Both the position numbers and the translations under genes were made by a program. Below are positions 50,901 through 63,267 of a stretch of 64,000 bases of DNA, piece by piece. The notes beneath the pieces were generated by a model, which saw only the letters and a program-made list of their open reading frames with translations, searched no databases and was not told the origin of the DNA. The stretch lies in NCBI GenBank assembly GCA_034687125.1, contig JAQGBZ010000138.1, positions 1 through 64,000 of the forward strand, written 5' to 3'. Each line of letters starts with the position of its first letter. The first letter of the stretch is position 1. Source of the stretch: Neelides folsomi (Eukaryota > Arthropoda > Collembola > Neelipleona > Neelidae).

Positions 50901-53900
50901 CAAGGTATTATTTTTATGACCAAAGTTTGATGGTTTAAGAAGTGGGTAAGATGGACCAATTCATATGAAGGAGCGGGAGAGTGAGAGGAAGGAAGGGCCA
51001 GCCATCCTGGCAAAACCCATAATTCATTTCACGATGGAGAAGAATGAGGGGCGGGGGAACGGTTGAGGAAGGGCCACTTCATTTCGACACAAAAAGAGAA
51101 AAATAACGTCGCTCGAAGTGATTAGAAATATAAGGAAATGGGCTTACGTTTTTTGCAGCATTTTGCAAAGGATCGACTCCGATGACAGAAGCTTCCCGCG
51201 GGGCAATTTGCCCGATTCTGGCCGTTCCCACAATTTATGTCTTCTCCTGTCTCCGCACTTTTCACCGGTTCCTCACCATTGCACGGCCTCAACTCCGTTT
51301 CTAAAAATGAAGACAGCTTCCATAATTCTTTATCCAGTTTAGATAAATGATTCTCTTCCGAATTGACTATACGAAAAGTTGAAGTTGGTCCATCCGACTC
51401 AACTTAATACAAGACGCGTATATATCATATATGGAAAACGGATCGATGATGTTGAAATATATAATGCGGATATATTGAAAATACTACGCGAGAAGAAAAT
51501 GAAAAATAAATGTCCTGGAACAAATTTTAATCTTTTGCGTTTTTTATAAAGTTATATAAGATTTTCCATTTCGGATTTCGGTTAGTAAATATGGATCTTA
51601 TACGCCTTTACGCACACAATGGTTCTCGATTTCTTAGACGTGGATGTAAAAGATTGAAATTCACTCTCAAAAATTCTAAGGATGCAATCATGAGGATTAG
51701 CGAGGCAAAAGCGAGCAAACCTTCGCAGAGTTCCATAGGTCGAGGACGAAGCTCAGTTTGCCGGTGACAGGCCTCTCTCCTCATTTCGCATTCACCCGAA
51801 TAAAGCTTGAGATCCGAGCCGCAGACGGGATTCCCAGATGTAAAAGTGCAATTGAACTGGCAAGTACACCGAGGAAAACCATCTTCTCCCAATTCGCAAA
51901 GAGCTCCGTAGTCACAACGAATGTTATCGCAGAGTTTGGGTCTTGGTTCATCCGGGTGAAAGAACCCTTGGCTAATTATGCTTCCAAATTTACTTGATCC
52001 TGTAGGATGTGCGTATTCGGGCTCCAATTTCACTTTTGTACCTGTATAATTAATTTTCATTTACACATACCTACATATATTACGTTTCATACTGTTGGAA
52101 TTTATTCATCATATATCATATCTAAATGTAATTACATGAACATTAATATCTATAGAAAACCTATAAAAACATGTATAGGTACATGTTTGTATTATCATAT
52201 TACGTTTAGTTCTAAACTTCTAAATATCACTTGAATTTTGATAATTTTATTAAACAAGTATGGGGAATAATTTACCACTAGAGCCAGAAATTCCTTCATT
52301 GCAATCTCCATAAAAGTGGACACTGAGAGTGCGACCCAGGCGGCAGGCAGCTTTCTGTAGTTCGCACTCATTGGAGTAAGTGAGGAGATTGGATCCACAA
52401 ACAGCCTCGCGGTTCGGCGGACATTCGGTTGGACACACACAAATCCCCCCATCGCACTTGGCTCCAAATTTACATTGCACGTTCGCACATAAATCTGGAA
52501 AAGATTTAAGAGTGAGAGAGTGAAGAGCTGTGAAATATTGGCTCCATATTATTGGCTCTCATAAATAACTTAAATAACATTTTTGAGAAACATGTTTACA
52601 AAAATCGTATTTCATTTGAAAAAATCTTCATAGACAGAACCTTCTCATTTTCAAGCGAAGATGAAAAACGAGGAAATGTTTTCCGCTTCTTCATCCTCTC
52701 CACCCTCGCATTATCAAAATGATATTTACAATGAGAGGGAGGAGATGAAGGACTCAATGTATTTATGAGATGTTTATTTTTCTTCCAAATAAATGATCTA
52801 TGGCGTTTACAAATTAGAGATGTGTAGGGAGGAAACTCCTCTTTGCCAAATGAACGAAAAGCATGAGGTTGGAAAATGTCTTGTTCAAACATTCATCATC
52901 ATTAGCTTAATGCTCAAGAACGTACATAAATACTTTGGGCCGAATAAGTTTAAGGTAGTTGATGAGCAATCAAGGATCAGGCAATTCTCCTCGACATTAA
53001 ATAACCCAAAACTGAATTTCTCTCTCGACTCCTCCTATGATGTCTCGCCCATTAGGACCTTAATGCTTGAATTTATAATGGAATAAAATCCGACGTACCG
53101 CAATGTCCCTTCGAAGCCACCACTACAAATTTCTGTTGTAGGCAAGCCTCTTTCCGTAATTCGCATTCAGAGTCGTAGGTCGTCCCGTCCGTTCCGCAAA
53201 CCGCCGTGGCCAACGATGAGGAGGAGGAAGTCTTTATTTAGAGAAATCATTTGAATAAATATACATGCGATGCGAGCTCAAATACCAACTAATTCTCATT
53301 TACTCCAATAGAGATAATTTTCCCACAAAATTTATTTGTAACTCTTCCTTAATTTTCAATGTGTATCCTTCCACTTCAAATTACCTCGCTTGTTTCGGAG
53401 GTGCAATTCTCTCGACAGACGCACTTTGTTCCTCCTAAATCAGATTCACAAGAGGCGTAGAAATCACACTGCTTCTGATTGCATCCATCTAAATCATCAA
53501 TGGTCTTTTATCAAAACAAATAACTTTATAGCTTGAATTTTAGCTTGAGGTGATCAATAAGTACTAATAGTGTTAAAATATTATATGCAAATTCATTAAG
53601 TATACTATGTTATACAGTATAAAATATTGTCAAATTTTTACTGGCATTCAAAATATCCATCAACATTATTAGAATTTATGAATTAACACGCATTAGAATT
53701 TATCTTTAGAATTAAGGAGGAAAGGCCAGGTTAACTGAATTAGCAAGAAAAAAAATAGTCTCATACCTTCTCGACAAGTACATAATATGTACAATACTTC
53801 TTATGTGGTACATACCATGTATGCAAGGCTGTACAATTATGTAGTAGAATCAAAGCACAAATTAAGTAACCAAAGCACAATGTAGAGGTGAATAATATAA

Positions 53901-56900
53901 TGTTTAAATTGTTGCACAAAATACAATTTAATGACAAAAATCATGCATGGAATTTCAAAATAAAACTAAAATAATTTATCATTTAGATTGTGTTGTTATC
54001 TAATAATAATAAATATCCATAAATGATTTATCTAAATATTATTGGTAAGAAAAGTTGAAATGAATAAAATAAAATATTATATAATATTTAAAATAATATG
54101 TATTTAAAATAAAATAAATTCAAAAATATTTATTTATTTTCGTTTGTGATTTGAAAATAGTGAGAAATAAATGTAATTTTATCATTACATAATTGTATTT
54201 ACTATTTACCATAATCTGCTAAAATGTTCTTACCATTATTATTAAAATCGCGTATTAGATCTAAAAGGGTTAAAGCAAAGAAGAACAAGCATATTACTTT
54301 TAATTTAACAGTTGTATTATATAGAGAATACAGACTATAGGTATCTAATACGGCAAAGGTATTTTGAACACTTAAGTCACATCAAAGCCTTAGAAAAATA
54401 GAAATTATAAAATATATGATTATTAATGTATATTTCTATTATTTTAAACATTTTGAAGTGTCATTAGTCATTAGGGAGAAAAGCATCACTATAAAATTCA
54501 ATACGAACCTTACAAAATAATTGTTAGTACTAGACATACATATGTTTTACTAACGAAAATAATAGGATGAAAATTTTGAAAACTGACTGAAAATCTATAT
54601 AGGTATTTCATTAATTAATGTTGATAATCAATGGTGATGGTGGAAATAGGACTTACTACATAGGCCGGTATATTTTAGCTCGATATGATTATTGGTGATG
54701 CCTGTTGATAAAAACAAAATGAACAATTAGATAAAGACATAATAAGTTTCTTACATGTGGATAAATACGATAATAAATTATGAAATCGTTTGATTTCAAC
54801 TAGGCATGCAGTATTATAAAAATACTTCCATACTATACTGTATAATACTGTAAGGATAAATGTGTATATCTGTATAGTTTAAAATACCAATGTCTGTATT
54901 TAAGTATATGGTACTCTCAATACAGGGAAAATTACGCATTATTAAAAGAGAAATTGTTATTACATGATTCAAGGCGAAGGCGACACTCGTTTTGATAACT
55001 AACTCCATCAGCTCCGCAAACTGGTGAATATTCAGAAGAGCATTTCGGACATTCGCAAATCAATTCTCCATTTTTCTCTGAACAAGTGGCTCCAGGTTGA
55101 CACGTATGTTTCAAACATGAATTTCCACTCTCTAAAAACAGGAAAATAAATCAAAAGTGTTAAACGGCTCCTTGCGTTGCAAAAGTGTAGTTTCACAGTA
55201 TTACATACACACAAAAAAAACTTTTAAAGTTAAGACCTTATACCTAAGATAAGTATGTTAGGTATGTGAGTATTAAACTTAAAAATACAAAATTAATTAA
55301 TTCGTATTATCCTTTTTATAACTACAAATACACTTACATACACTTAGATAGTTTCTTTTAATATAAAATCGTGTCACATTGGCATCTCGTTAATTTCCTT
55401 CGGCGATCAAAGATAACAAATAAAAGTGAACAACGGGAGATTTCATTTACCTAATTTGCACGCAAAGGAGAGGTGAGTATGAAAGCCAGCATGGGAGAGG
55501 GAACACGTATAATTTCAACAAGATTAAAAATAATCTCTTTCGAAGCACGTCGTTTCGGGAAGGAAGGGGGAGTATTAGTGTGTGTGAGTAGCCCATGTTT
55601 ATGATCTGATCTCTATTTGTTTAAGACTTTAAGCTTATTTTTCTCCTTGCGTGAGGAGAAAGCGAAGAAAGGAAGCAATTTCCCTTATCCTCGTGAAGAA
55701 GAAATCCAAGGGTCGATTCTGTCCTTTCATTTTCCTAAGGCCGAAATTTAATCAAAAGGTACTTGTGGGGTTTAATCAGACACGAGCTTGGTAAACCCAA
55801 CCTCCCGAATATGATGGGCATTTCATTTCGAGAGAAAGCATTTACTTTTACGCCCCTCCAAAAGAAATAAAAGTTTCTGAAGATACTCTCATTGCTTCCT
55901 TTGGTCAGTAGAAGATTTTAAATGAGCTCGCATGTAAAATGACGCAAAGTTTCTTACGCGCGTTTAGTCCATGTATGAGCAATCGTATTGCAATAAAGAT
56001 AGTTGGAAGAGAGGAGAAACAGACTGAAGAAACGACAAGTGTCAAATATAATGTGCCAAACTCGGAAAATGTCTCGTAAAAACAAAGTAGCAATTTCTCC
56101 TTTTCCTAGACTTATTTTCTTTCCCATATTCCTGACTCAAATGTTTGCCCCTCGACCGGCTCAAACAGACTTTGCATCATTCTGAGCATACGACGCCAGA
56201 GAAATGGCGACTCTCACTCCATATTACAATCAACTGAGGAAATTAAGTCAACTTCAGCATTTAAACTACATACCGGTATTTGTAATGCTCGTACTTACAT
56301 AAGTACAAGAAACACTAAATACAAATGCAATATGTCTACTATATGGCATATTATGTGAATTCCCACTTTCCCATAAGCTCACTCAAATATCAAAATCTAT
56401 ATTATACTACTATTATACTATTAGTAGATAGATAATTACATAATAATGATATTTATAATCGTATAATACTTGACCCTTAATAATACGCAAATTGTGTAAT
56501 TAATGCATACATTACATTATACACAAACGTTATTATCTAACAATAATAAATTAGTCTAATCATAAAATAATCCCTTCATGACTGATTAAAGAATAATAGG
56601 TAATGTTTATTTAAATACCAAAAATCAAGTAAAAGAATTTTTTTTAATTTTATGTATAATGTCACTTGTATGGTACATTTCATTTATAAATATGTTTCTA
56701 CCATACATAAAATAGGATATTTTTAGGAAACTCTTCCTACAATGAGCAAGGGAATTAATTAGAAAGGGATCAAATGAATGAAGGGAAAATTGGCTTTGGG
56801 GTTGAGTGAGCCGATGACAGACTTAAGTGGTAGGTTGAGCAGTCTCTCTATCACTTCCAGTGGTGGAAATAAATGAGGATGGTGAAAGAGGGCTTTGCTC

Positions 56901-59900
56901 ACCGAAGGTAGCACACATGAAGAATGGGAAGTAGCCTTTGAGCAAGAGGCCTTTATATGAGTAGATAAATGGATGGACAAACCATTAATGCGATTAAAGG
57001 ATTGCGTGCAATTGATCTCCCGGCTGCACGAAAGAACAAACAACTCTTTTTCAAATGAAATGCTCTTTTCCGCCGTTTGGAAGGTATACTTATTTCAACT
57101 GTGCATTATTTTCCCTTCATACTTATACATACAATAAGCACTAAACTAATCGCAACTTTTCCACTCGTATGGTTTTACATAAGAGAAAGCTGCTGTAGTT
57201 CTTGATCTCATTCCTCTTCCTATGGAACAACGTAAAAGTACTATAAACTATCTCCAGAAGTTCAACCCGTTTCGCCTCTCATTCTAATTTCTTTTCTTCG
57301 ACCTCAGTTGTTAGAGAAATTGGTGAAATTCACCTTGAAGAACCCCCTTTGCATTTCATCCATTCCATTCCTCCTCCTTTCTGGGAAATTGAATTAAAAT
57401 TATAAAGTCGATTTGGTTAGGAATGGAAAGGAAAGGGTAATTCAATTCAGTTTGATTCAATTTCCCTTTGTCTTAATCCAAAGGAAACTCTTAGCCAATC
57501 CGCTCCACAGGCCAATAAATGAAATTCTGACAATTTAGGAACTCCTAAGAAAACTTTGATCTCACCGAACCAACTCATGAGCAAAAACAAACACTGAGTT
57601 TGAGAAACTCCTTGACCAGGTAGGAGTGTAAGAATGGTTAAAATGTAGGTGCTGGTTCTATTTATTGAAAGGAAGAGTTCAAACTCTTCAAGCATCTTGG
57701 ATCAACTTTGTTTGAGATTTTTTCTCTCCTCACCTTATTGTATTACTCACGTCATGAACTCATGAGTATACGTATTAGGTATGTACCTTTGGTGAGTCGA
57801 CTACATTGGTAGTTGAGGTACTATGTATCTGTATTTAGCACAACTCCTATAGTACTTGTATATTATGTAATGTATTTTTTCATTACTTTGCGGTATTGTA
57901 AACGTAATTTCCGGATCCTCTCATTAAACCCTAGACCCAAGAGCCTTAGATCCTTCAAATGGGAGATTCGGAGGACACGAGAGGGCCGTTTGGGAATGGC
58001 TATAAACCTTAGCATACAGAGTACGTTACTTCTACGCACATTTATTTCAGCATCCTTTTGGTCTTAAGATTGTCTATGCAATATACTGTCTGTGTACAGT
58101 GTTAGTGCCATCATGGCATGGCCACCTCTTCACCATCTCAACAAATCTAAGTGAAGACAGTAGGACTGAACTTCCTGAAAGGGATCAAACATACGATGCT
58201 AAGAGATTACAATGCCATTGAGGTCTCTTTTCTCTTTTATATGGTAATGGCCGTTCAGCCCCCTTTCGCTCCTTCCAACATTGATTTCCTCCAATTATTC
58301 GAAATTTAAAAGCCGAATAATGACACCATTAGGAGCTGAGGAAATTATCCCATTAGACCAGTGAACCAGAGGGCCCTTCTTTACCATAATAATAAGAGTA
58401 ATGAAGGAGCTGGGAGGCTCATTTGTCAGACTCAAGAGATTAAATTCATGCGGAGCTGAATTCATCCCGAGATCAACCCAAGGAGAAACTTTCTTTGTTT
58501 CCTCTCGGGGGAGAAAGGAGAAGACTCCCCTCTATTCCTCTGAGGATCTCTAAAGAATATCAGAATAGATAAGTATTATATACGCACATATGTATGGGAA
58601 CAAAGGAGAATAAAAAATGATGAAAAATTTGAAAAGTCAATAGAAGGTTGACGAGTGTGGTGGAGACAGGTCTTCAAAATGTGGCTAGACTATTTTATTA
58701 CCTTTAGGAGAAAATGTCATATTATTTATTGGATTTACTTCCCCGTACTTTTTTCCAATTCAAAGCACGTAAATATATTTTGGTTTCAATATTCATTGTT
58801 TAATTTATTATTAAATTTTCTGAAATTAATTTGAATGTAATACATATGAATATTATTTGACTGAGGTGCTAATTATTAAGGGATTTATGTTTGCAATTTT
58901 AGCGCTGATAATGCTGATATGTTGTATAGAAAGCATATGCTTTATCAAGTTAGGTAATTATAAAAGAATTTATGCATGCCATAGATAATAATAGCTAATA
59001 TGATAATAACATTACTACATACAGATATATTTTATAATCCCTCATTTGATGAACCATTATGCGTATCGAGATAAATACTAGAATTTAATGTAGAATTTAT
59101 TATACTCTATATAGAGTGTGTAGCTGTATCATAAAATGTATCCAAGGATGGGAAAGGTTATACAATAAAAGTTTTGAGGACTAAACTTTGTGTTTTGAAT
59201 TGAAAAGAGTTGAAAGAATGAAAATTGAGGGCGATGTGAAGTTTGTTGAAATAAATGAATCATGTGGGCTGAATAACTATTATTTGCCCTTGTATGAAAA
59301 TATAACAAGTCGGTTACGAGGTTCTAATATAAAGAGTTGGAATTATCAAGGGAGCCAATTGTGAAGAGATGAAAGGGAGAGAAAGGATTTTGTTAGGAGG
59401 AGGAAACAGCTTTCCCCAAATTCTCTAAGGGAGGAAAAGGTGGAATGGATGAGGAAGGCAAATGTGATGCCATGTCATTAAATTTATATTTGGCTTTCTA
59501 CTCTAACATTCGGGGATTCCTTCCCCTTAAAAAGACTCCCTCTCAATTTAGAATTCCTTGGAAAATTCCATGAGCCCACTCAGGCTCCCGAGGAGGAGCC
59601 GGAAACCCGGTGTGGACTTTAGCTTTTATACACCCACAACCCTCGCTTCGACGATTTTACACACACAAAAAACTTTTTCATAATTTGACTCAAAAGAAAT
59701 AGAAGTTGAGACTGACCACAAGTTCCTTTGTATGAGACGGCAATGTGTTTTCCTTCGCGGCAAGAAGAGAGGGTCAATTGACAATGATTGTCGTATGTTT
59801 TCCCATCTGACCCACATACAGGTTGGATCAAGGGGTCACAGACCATTCCACAAGCACATTGGGCGATTCCAAAACGGTTGATAGCACAACTTTCATACCC

Positions 59901-62900
59901 GCGGCACGTTTTGCTTTCACACGGATTAACACCTATAAAGAAAAAAATGTTAATAACTACATATAATAAACAATTATTGTTAAATATTTTAATTATGATT
60001 AATATTTTTATTAATAAAAAGTTAAGAAGTTAGATTCAGGTTCTTTAAACATTTATTATGCATTACTCCATAAATATTATATTTAAAATTAGCCATTGTT
60101 CTAAAATTAAATCTAACTTTACAATCCCCATTTATTTCAAACTTCATGAAAATTAAATTCCTTTTAAAATAGAAGGTTCCGTTTCCTTTATAATAGACAT
60201 TTTTCAAAGTCTGCCAATCCGCGTTAAACAGGCATAATTTAAGAAATCTCCCCATCCATCAATCTGCCAATAAAGCTTGACAGAGTTTCCTTTCGGAATC
60301 TTTCTTCCTTCCTTTCTCCGTCGAATTCTATGAAAGCTTTCCCAGATACGTTCTCACTTAGGATGAAAGATGCTTTCCAAAACCTTACGAGTGTCAGGGA
60401 TCAATAGGGTTGAGTAAGATAAATAACTGGATCACTTTTATGAATCCACTCCTTTAATACTCTTTCTTCTTGCACAATCATGTAGTGTTGCATTAATTCA
60501 CCTTTTGTTTTTTTTAATAAAAACAAATGAATTGAATATGAGAAAATTAAATATTCTAAAAAAACTTATTCAAAGTTTAAAAAAATGTTTGATACTCCTG
60601 AACAAATGCATGAAATAGCATTCAGATGAAATCCTGAGTAACTTATCCTGACTTACATTCTCATTCTTTGTTGGTTAAAGCTTCAATTGTTTTTTAGAAT
60701 TATTGTTTATCTACCAAAGTGTATTAGCAAATGCGGGTGGGAGATGAAACGAAATAATTGATGAGTGTAAAATGAGAGACCAGGGTCAAATTGGATAACA
60801 ACAAAGATAAGCTTACATTAGTAGCTCAAAGAACAAAGGCTTGTATTTACCAGAAGAGCATTTTCCGCGGTAGATGATTCTCATATCCCTGCGGGTTCGA
60901 CAAGCCTCTTGACGCATTACACATTCGTTAGAATACGTCTTTCCATCACTTCCGCAAACTGGTTTGAATTCCATTGAGCAGGTCTCACTGCAGCGGCAAA
61001 CGGGCCTCCGGGTTTCGTCCAAATGACACACTTGTGGGAGAGTGCAAATGATGTCCTCGCATGGATCTGCAATTTAAAATTCCATTACAAAACCCATAAA
61101 TTGATTTTTCTTTATGCTCATTCATTTTTAATAGAAAGTTTATAGTATCACAGTTGAATTTCTAATATTAATAAAATGACACTATTTTATATTCAATAAT
61201 TTCTTCCTCATTTCATTAGAGACCTTTGAATGCATAATTGTTTATAAAAAATACTAATATAATATACCTACTCACATTGAATTGATCGTATTGTGAAAAG
61301 AAATTTTTGTGATGATTTCAAAAGTAAAATTATTTAATGGCCCATCATTTCTAATGATAAATCTTATGAAGAATTAATCAGTAGTATCCTAAGCCATTAA
61401 ATATAAACTTCAATTAATATGAGTAATAAAATGAATCAAGAAACTTATAGCTGAATTTAGATGAAGTAAGCCACAGCTTCAGCGTTTCATGTTTTAATCA
61501 AGGAGGATAATAAAACATTTTATGAGCGAGGATGAGGATCAAAATACAAATAGAGTACAAAGTACATATATTAGATAAATACATACTACTTCATATACTG
61601 ATACATACAGTGAAAGGTAGTAAAGCGGAATGAGCTTTAGTTAGAGTAGAATAATGTAAATTAAGATGCAACTTTGGATCCATTCTAGTACTTGCAGATA
61701 AACGTACAAGGAAATGTAAATTAATGTTCAACTTAATCTTCTTGCAAATTCACCCACCGCATGAAAGGATCAATTCCGAACCTAACAAAGGAAATTCCTC
61801 GCAAGCTCTCATCCGATTTAAGATATTCAATTTTACCTTATCTTTGCTTCGGTATATAAAAGCAATGGGGTAGAAAATAATTGAATACTAAAACTTAAAC
61901 AACCAATATCTTCCATTTTAAGTTTTGTTAAAAGATAATTGATTTATAAAAATGTTAAATTATTCATTTCAAATATTTAATTTTAATTTAATAAATATAT
62001 TTTAACGCATTCAATATTCGTTAAAATTCTTATTACAAATTAAATTATTCGAAGTCTTGGATAAATAAAGAACACTTTTACTGTTATGTATTTTAAAAGA
62101 TACAATAAATACTACCTACTATATTTACATTGTTCTATACATATCCTACATATATGTTAAAATACGAATCTTCTTTAAAAATTGGGCTTTATATTGATAT
62201 CCGATATTATTAAAATAGTTCTATTAACATCTTGCCCTTTTTTTGTAACGAGGAAAGATGGATTGTTTGAACGGGGAAAAAATTGTACGTATTAGAATTG
62301 TAAAACTTGAGAAAAACCAGTTGTGCTTCTGCTTTCTATCTACAAAAGCACTAAACTCAAATAAGGTTTTCTTCTGTATGAATGGAGAATATTGGAAAAA
62401 GTTCTTAAAGAAAATTATTTTGTAGCGTCTATAAAATAACACTAAAGATAAAGATTATAATAAAAGTAAATTAAAATGCATTCATAAAAAGTTAATTAAT
62501 CGTGGTTTTAATAAATACCCATATCAATAATTTTTTAATGAACGTTTGAAATTTTTCAATATTTCACAAATGGTTTAATTAATTAATGTCTTGTGTTTAA
62601 CATTATTAGATATGTTATATTTATTCACAATTTAAAATATAGCATAATTTTAAATACCTTCTTAATTGATTCGATTTTCGATTTATGAATCTCAAGAATT
62701 CACACTTCCAAACAGTAAAGAAAATATATAACCTAAACGTCGAACGCGCTAGATTTATACATTCTTTAAATGCTAATGCAGGAAAGTAGTTTAAAAAGAA
62801 CGTTGAAGGGGGTGGAGATGCATGGATATTGAATCAATAAAGAAGTTCAAAGCAGGATAACTATGTTATCATGTTGGTATTAATGGGAGCGATTTGTTAT

Positions 62901-63267
62901 GTTGCGAAATCTAATTGGAAGGGAAAGGAATCTAATTTAATTGAAAGCGGGCTCTCAAATACTTTCCCGTTTTTATGTGGATAAAAATGAAACGAATGGG
63001 GATGGAGATAGAGATAAACGTTCGTATTACCGCATTTGCCGGGATATTTGACGGTGATATTTCTCGCCAAACTGCAGGCCTGTCGATCCAGTTCACATCG
63101 ATTACGGTAGTATCGACCATCTGACCCGCAGACTGGCTGAGACTCGTCACTATCCCCAAAGTTCGGACAAGACGCCGGGCACTCACACGTGGCATACTGA
63201 CCGTCCCGGGATGAAACGCAGCGGGAGCCGAAGAGGCACGCCTTGTCAGCACATGGGTTCGGAGTAT
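42763..63267 (-). CDS. AGRN: Agrin (heparan sulfate basement-membrane proteoglycan), 5' end off window
   Basis: Twenty-eight minus-strand exons read from 63267 down to 42763. They total 5372 nt with every junction phase closing, giving about 1790 residues. Domain order is: seven follistatin/Kazal modules, a Lustrin-like Cys-rich exon, two laminin-EGF modules, an eighth follistatin/Kazal module, a Ser/Gly-rich linker, an EB-like Cys-rich exon, EGF, LG1, EGF, LG2, EGF and LG3. The match to vertebrate agrin is close around LE1-LE2 (FGCCPDGQTVAFDPNNAGCP, CRTGVGGNKCDRCLPGFWG, SVRDDCEQMSGRCVCKPGV). Agrin is secreted, binds laminin, alpha-dystroglycan and LRP4, and organises synapses and basement membranes. 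The SEA domain is not seen. Upstream exons (signal, NtA and possibly another follistatin module) should lie beyond 63267; the phase-1 entry at the first exon confirms that the gene continues. Confidence 0.95.
44341..44562 (-). other. AGRN: Acidic cassette exon at the agrin LG3 z-site position
   Basis: A 222-nt exon between acceptor ACTAG|CGAGTC (exon end 44562) and donor AACAG|GTTTAA (exon start 44341). It enters and leaves in phase 2, so it adds exactly 74 codons. Skipping it joins AA (exon 44848) to GGTGAAG (exon 43589) as Lys-Val-Lys-Ala, still in frame. The residues are dominated by Asp/Glu/Asn/Ser (for example NFSDYDDLYNEHFDSHLDEL and EEYVDNDDFNPILEYES). It interrupts LG3 between KVSKK and KAQRRNRIEIVF, the position aligned with the vertebrate z-insert. 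Whether it is alternatively spliced cannot be read from DNA. Confidence 0.8.
45122..46433 (-). other. AGRN: Agrin LG1 end, EGF, LG2 and EGF exons
   Basis: Exon 45729-46433 holds the end of LG1 (GTSEGFIGCVHKLKVGRRPI), a Ser/Thr-rich spacer, an EGF module (CSKSPCQNHGICWEDKG, FKCVCHPEYTGNN) and the start of LG2 (LDFRGFSYLEVPKI, GLILYNGQEMGKGDFLTLLV). Exon 45515-45679 continues LG2 (NKWHWVVVKREGREGRLQID). Exon 45122-45381 ends LG2 and carries the last EGF (CLNGGTCFPRLESFVCLCPS). No insert is seen at the LG2 y-site equivalent (after LTRSPP). Confidence 0.9.
46512..47216 (-). other. AGRN: Agrin EGF and LG1 exons
   Basis: Exon 47085-47216 is a six-Cys EGF-like module (CSKDSNLCEFPSDCFDHLNG). Exons 46831-47014 and 46512-46739 form LG1 (HGILVFSSQHSNGSGDFLSL, FVEFRYDLGDGPAILRSATR, SLNLDHGGYLGYTPLNSTK). 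The intron to the next exon is only 78 bp and a multiple of three, but contains an in-frame TAA, so it must be removed. Confidence 0.88.
47404..47931 (-). other. AGRN: Agrin Ser/Gly linker and EB-like Cys-rich exon in place of SEA
   Basis: Exon 47669-47931 encodes about 88 residues without cysteine. It contains SG dipeptides in an acidic setting (TGSGISGLHF, DDGMDGSESGRSNGE, GAGSSG), plausible glycosaminoglycan attachment sites. Exon 47404-47539 is a compact Cys module (ESCVNQKDCVTAHSICLSG, WCICREGFHED) of EB/EGF character. Vertebrate agrin has a SEA domain of about 120 residues in this interval; no SEA-like sequence or cleavage motif is visible here. Confidence 0.7.
48000..49247 (-). other. 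AGRN: Agrin eighth follistatin/Kazal module (two exons)
   Basis: Exons 49123-49247 (TCEEVVCGFGAECEQDG, CICNIHCTD) and 48000-48114 (EVCASDGFTYESECLVRLQS, ending LKGPC) make one follistatin domain immediately after the laminin-EGF pair, matching the last follistatin domain of vertebrate agrin. The intron between them contains the hAT-type MITE. Confidence 0.88.
48447..48807. mobile_element. hAT-type non-autonomous element (MITE), 361 bp
   Basis: The element starts CAAGGCTGTTCATAAACAGG and ends with the reverse complement of CAGGGCTGGTTTTTTACCC. After the first segment both ends share TGTTTAAACATG. It is flanked by perfect 8-bp direct repeats GTTATACC at 48439-48446 and 48808-48815. The 8-bp duplication and the CA(A/G)GGCTG termini are classic for hAT elements. 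It has no transposase coding capacity and sits in an agrin intron. Confidence 0.87.
49699..50330 (-). other. AGRN: Agrin laminin-EGF pair exons
   Basis: Exon 50043-50330 encodes FGCCPDGQTVAFDPNNAGCP followed by LE1 (CQCNKLGSVAETCDPVTQDC, RTGVGGNKCDRCLPGFWG). Exons 49902-49955 and 49699-49788 form LE2 (CGCSKFGSVRDDCEQMSG, RCVCKPGVLGHKCDSCGEGE). The residue pattern follows vertebrate agrin almost position by position and is the strongest identity evidence for the gene. Confidence 0.93.
50331..51147 (-). other. Agrin intron, no other feature seen
   Basis: Intron between the LE1 exon and the Lustrin-like exon. It is AT-rich at first and more purine-rich near 50.9-51.1 kb. No coding or repeat feature could be supported. 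Confidence 0.6.
51148..51300 (-). other. AGRN: Agrin Lustrin-like Cys-rich exon
   Basis: A 153-nt phase 1-1 exon encoding TELRPCNGEEPVKSAETGED, then INCGNGQNRANCPAGSFCHR and a terminal CCKK. The C...NCGNG..R..CP.GSFCH......CC spacing is that of Lustrin/WR1-type cysteine-rich motifs found in invertebrate extracellular proteins. It links the last pre-LE follistatin domain to LE1. Confidence 0.75.
55132..59716 (-). other. Large agrin intron (4.6 kb)
   Basis: Intron between follistatin modules 3 and 4. No further Cys-rich exon, transposase frame or RNA gene was seen on either strand. Purine-rich and poly-pyrimidine stretches near 57-58 kb lack a recognisable identity. Confidence 0.55.
59933..60850 (-). 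other. Agrin intron, no other feature seen
   Basis: AT-rich intron between follistatin modules 2 and 3. No supported feature. Confidence 0.55.
61067..63030 (-). other. Agrin intron (2.0 kb)
   Basis: AT-rich intron between follistatin modules 1 and 2 of the window. Short open frames only; nothing supported. Confidence 0.55.

Larger units (their letters stand above)
51721..63267 (-). other. AGRN: Agrin follistatin/Kazal array (seven modules in window)
   Basis: The modules, from N- to C-terminal, are: 63031-63267 (QPVCGSDGRYYRNRCELDRQ), 60851-61066 (KPVCGSDGKTYSNECVMRQE), 59717-59932 (QPVCGSDGKTYDNHCQLTLS), 54964-55131 plus 54657-54701 (SPVCGADGVSYQNECRLRLE, then HIELKYTGLC), 53385-53488 plus 53099-53231 (TAVCGTDGTTYDSECELRKE), 52276-52494 (EAVCGSNLLTYSNECELQKA) and 51721-52041 (NPVCGSDLKLYSGECEMRRE). 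Nearly all exons are phase 1-1, suiting module duplication. Each has an EGF-like N-half and a Kazal C-half. Confidence 0.92.

Noticed and set aside
42763-63267. Perlecan or a generic EGF/LamG protein such as Eyes shut instead of agrin
   Set aside because: The follistatin array followed by the FGCCPDG block, two laminin-EGF modules and then three LG domains is specific to agrin.
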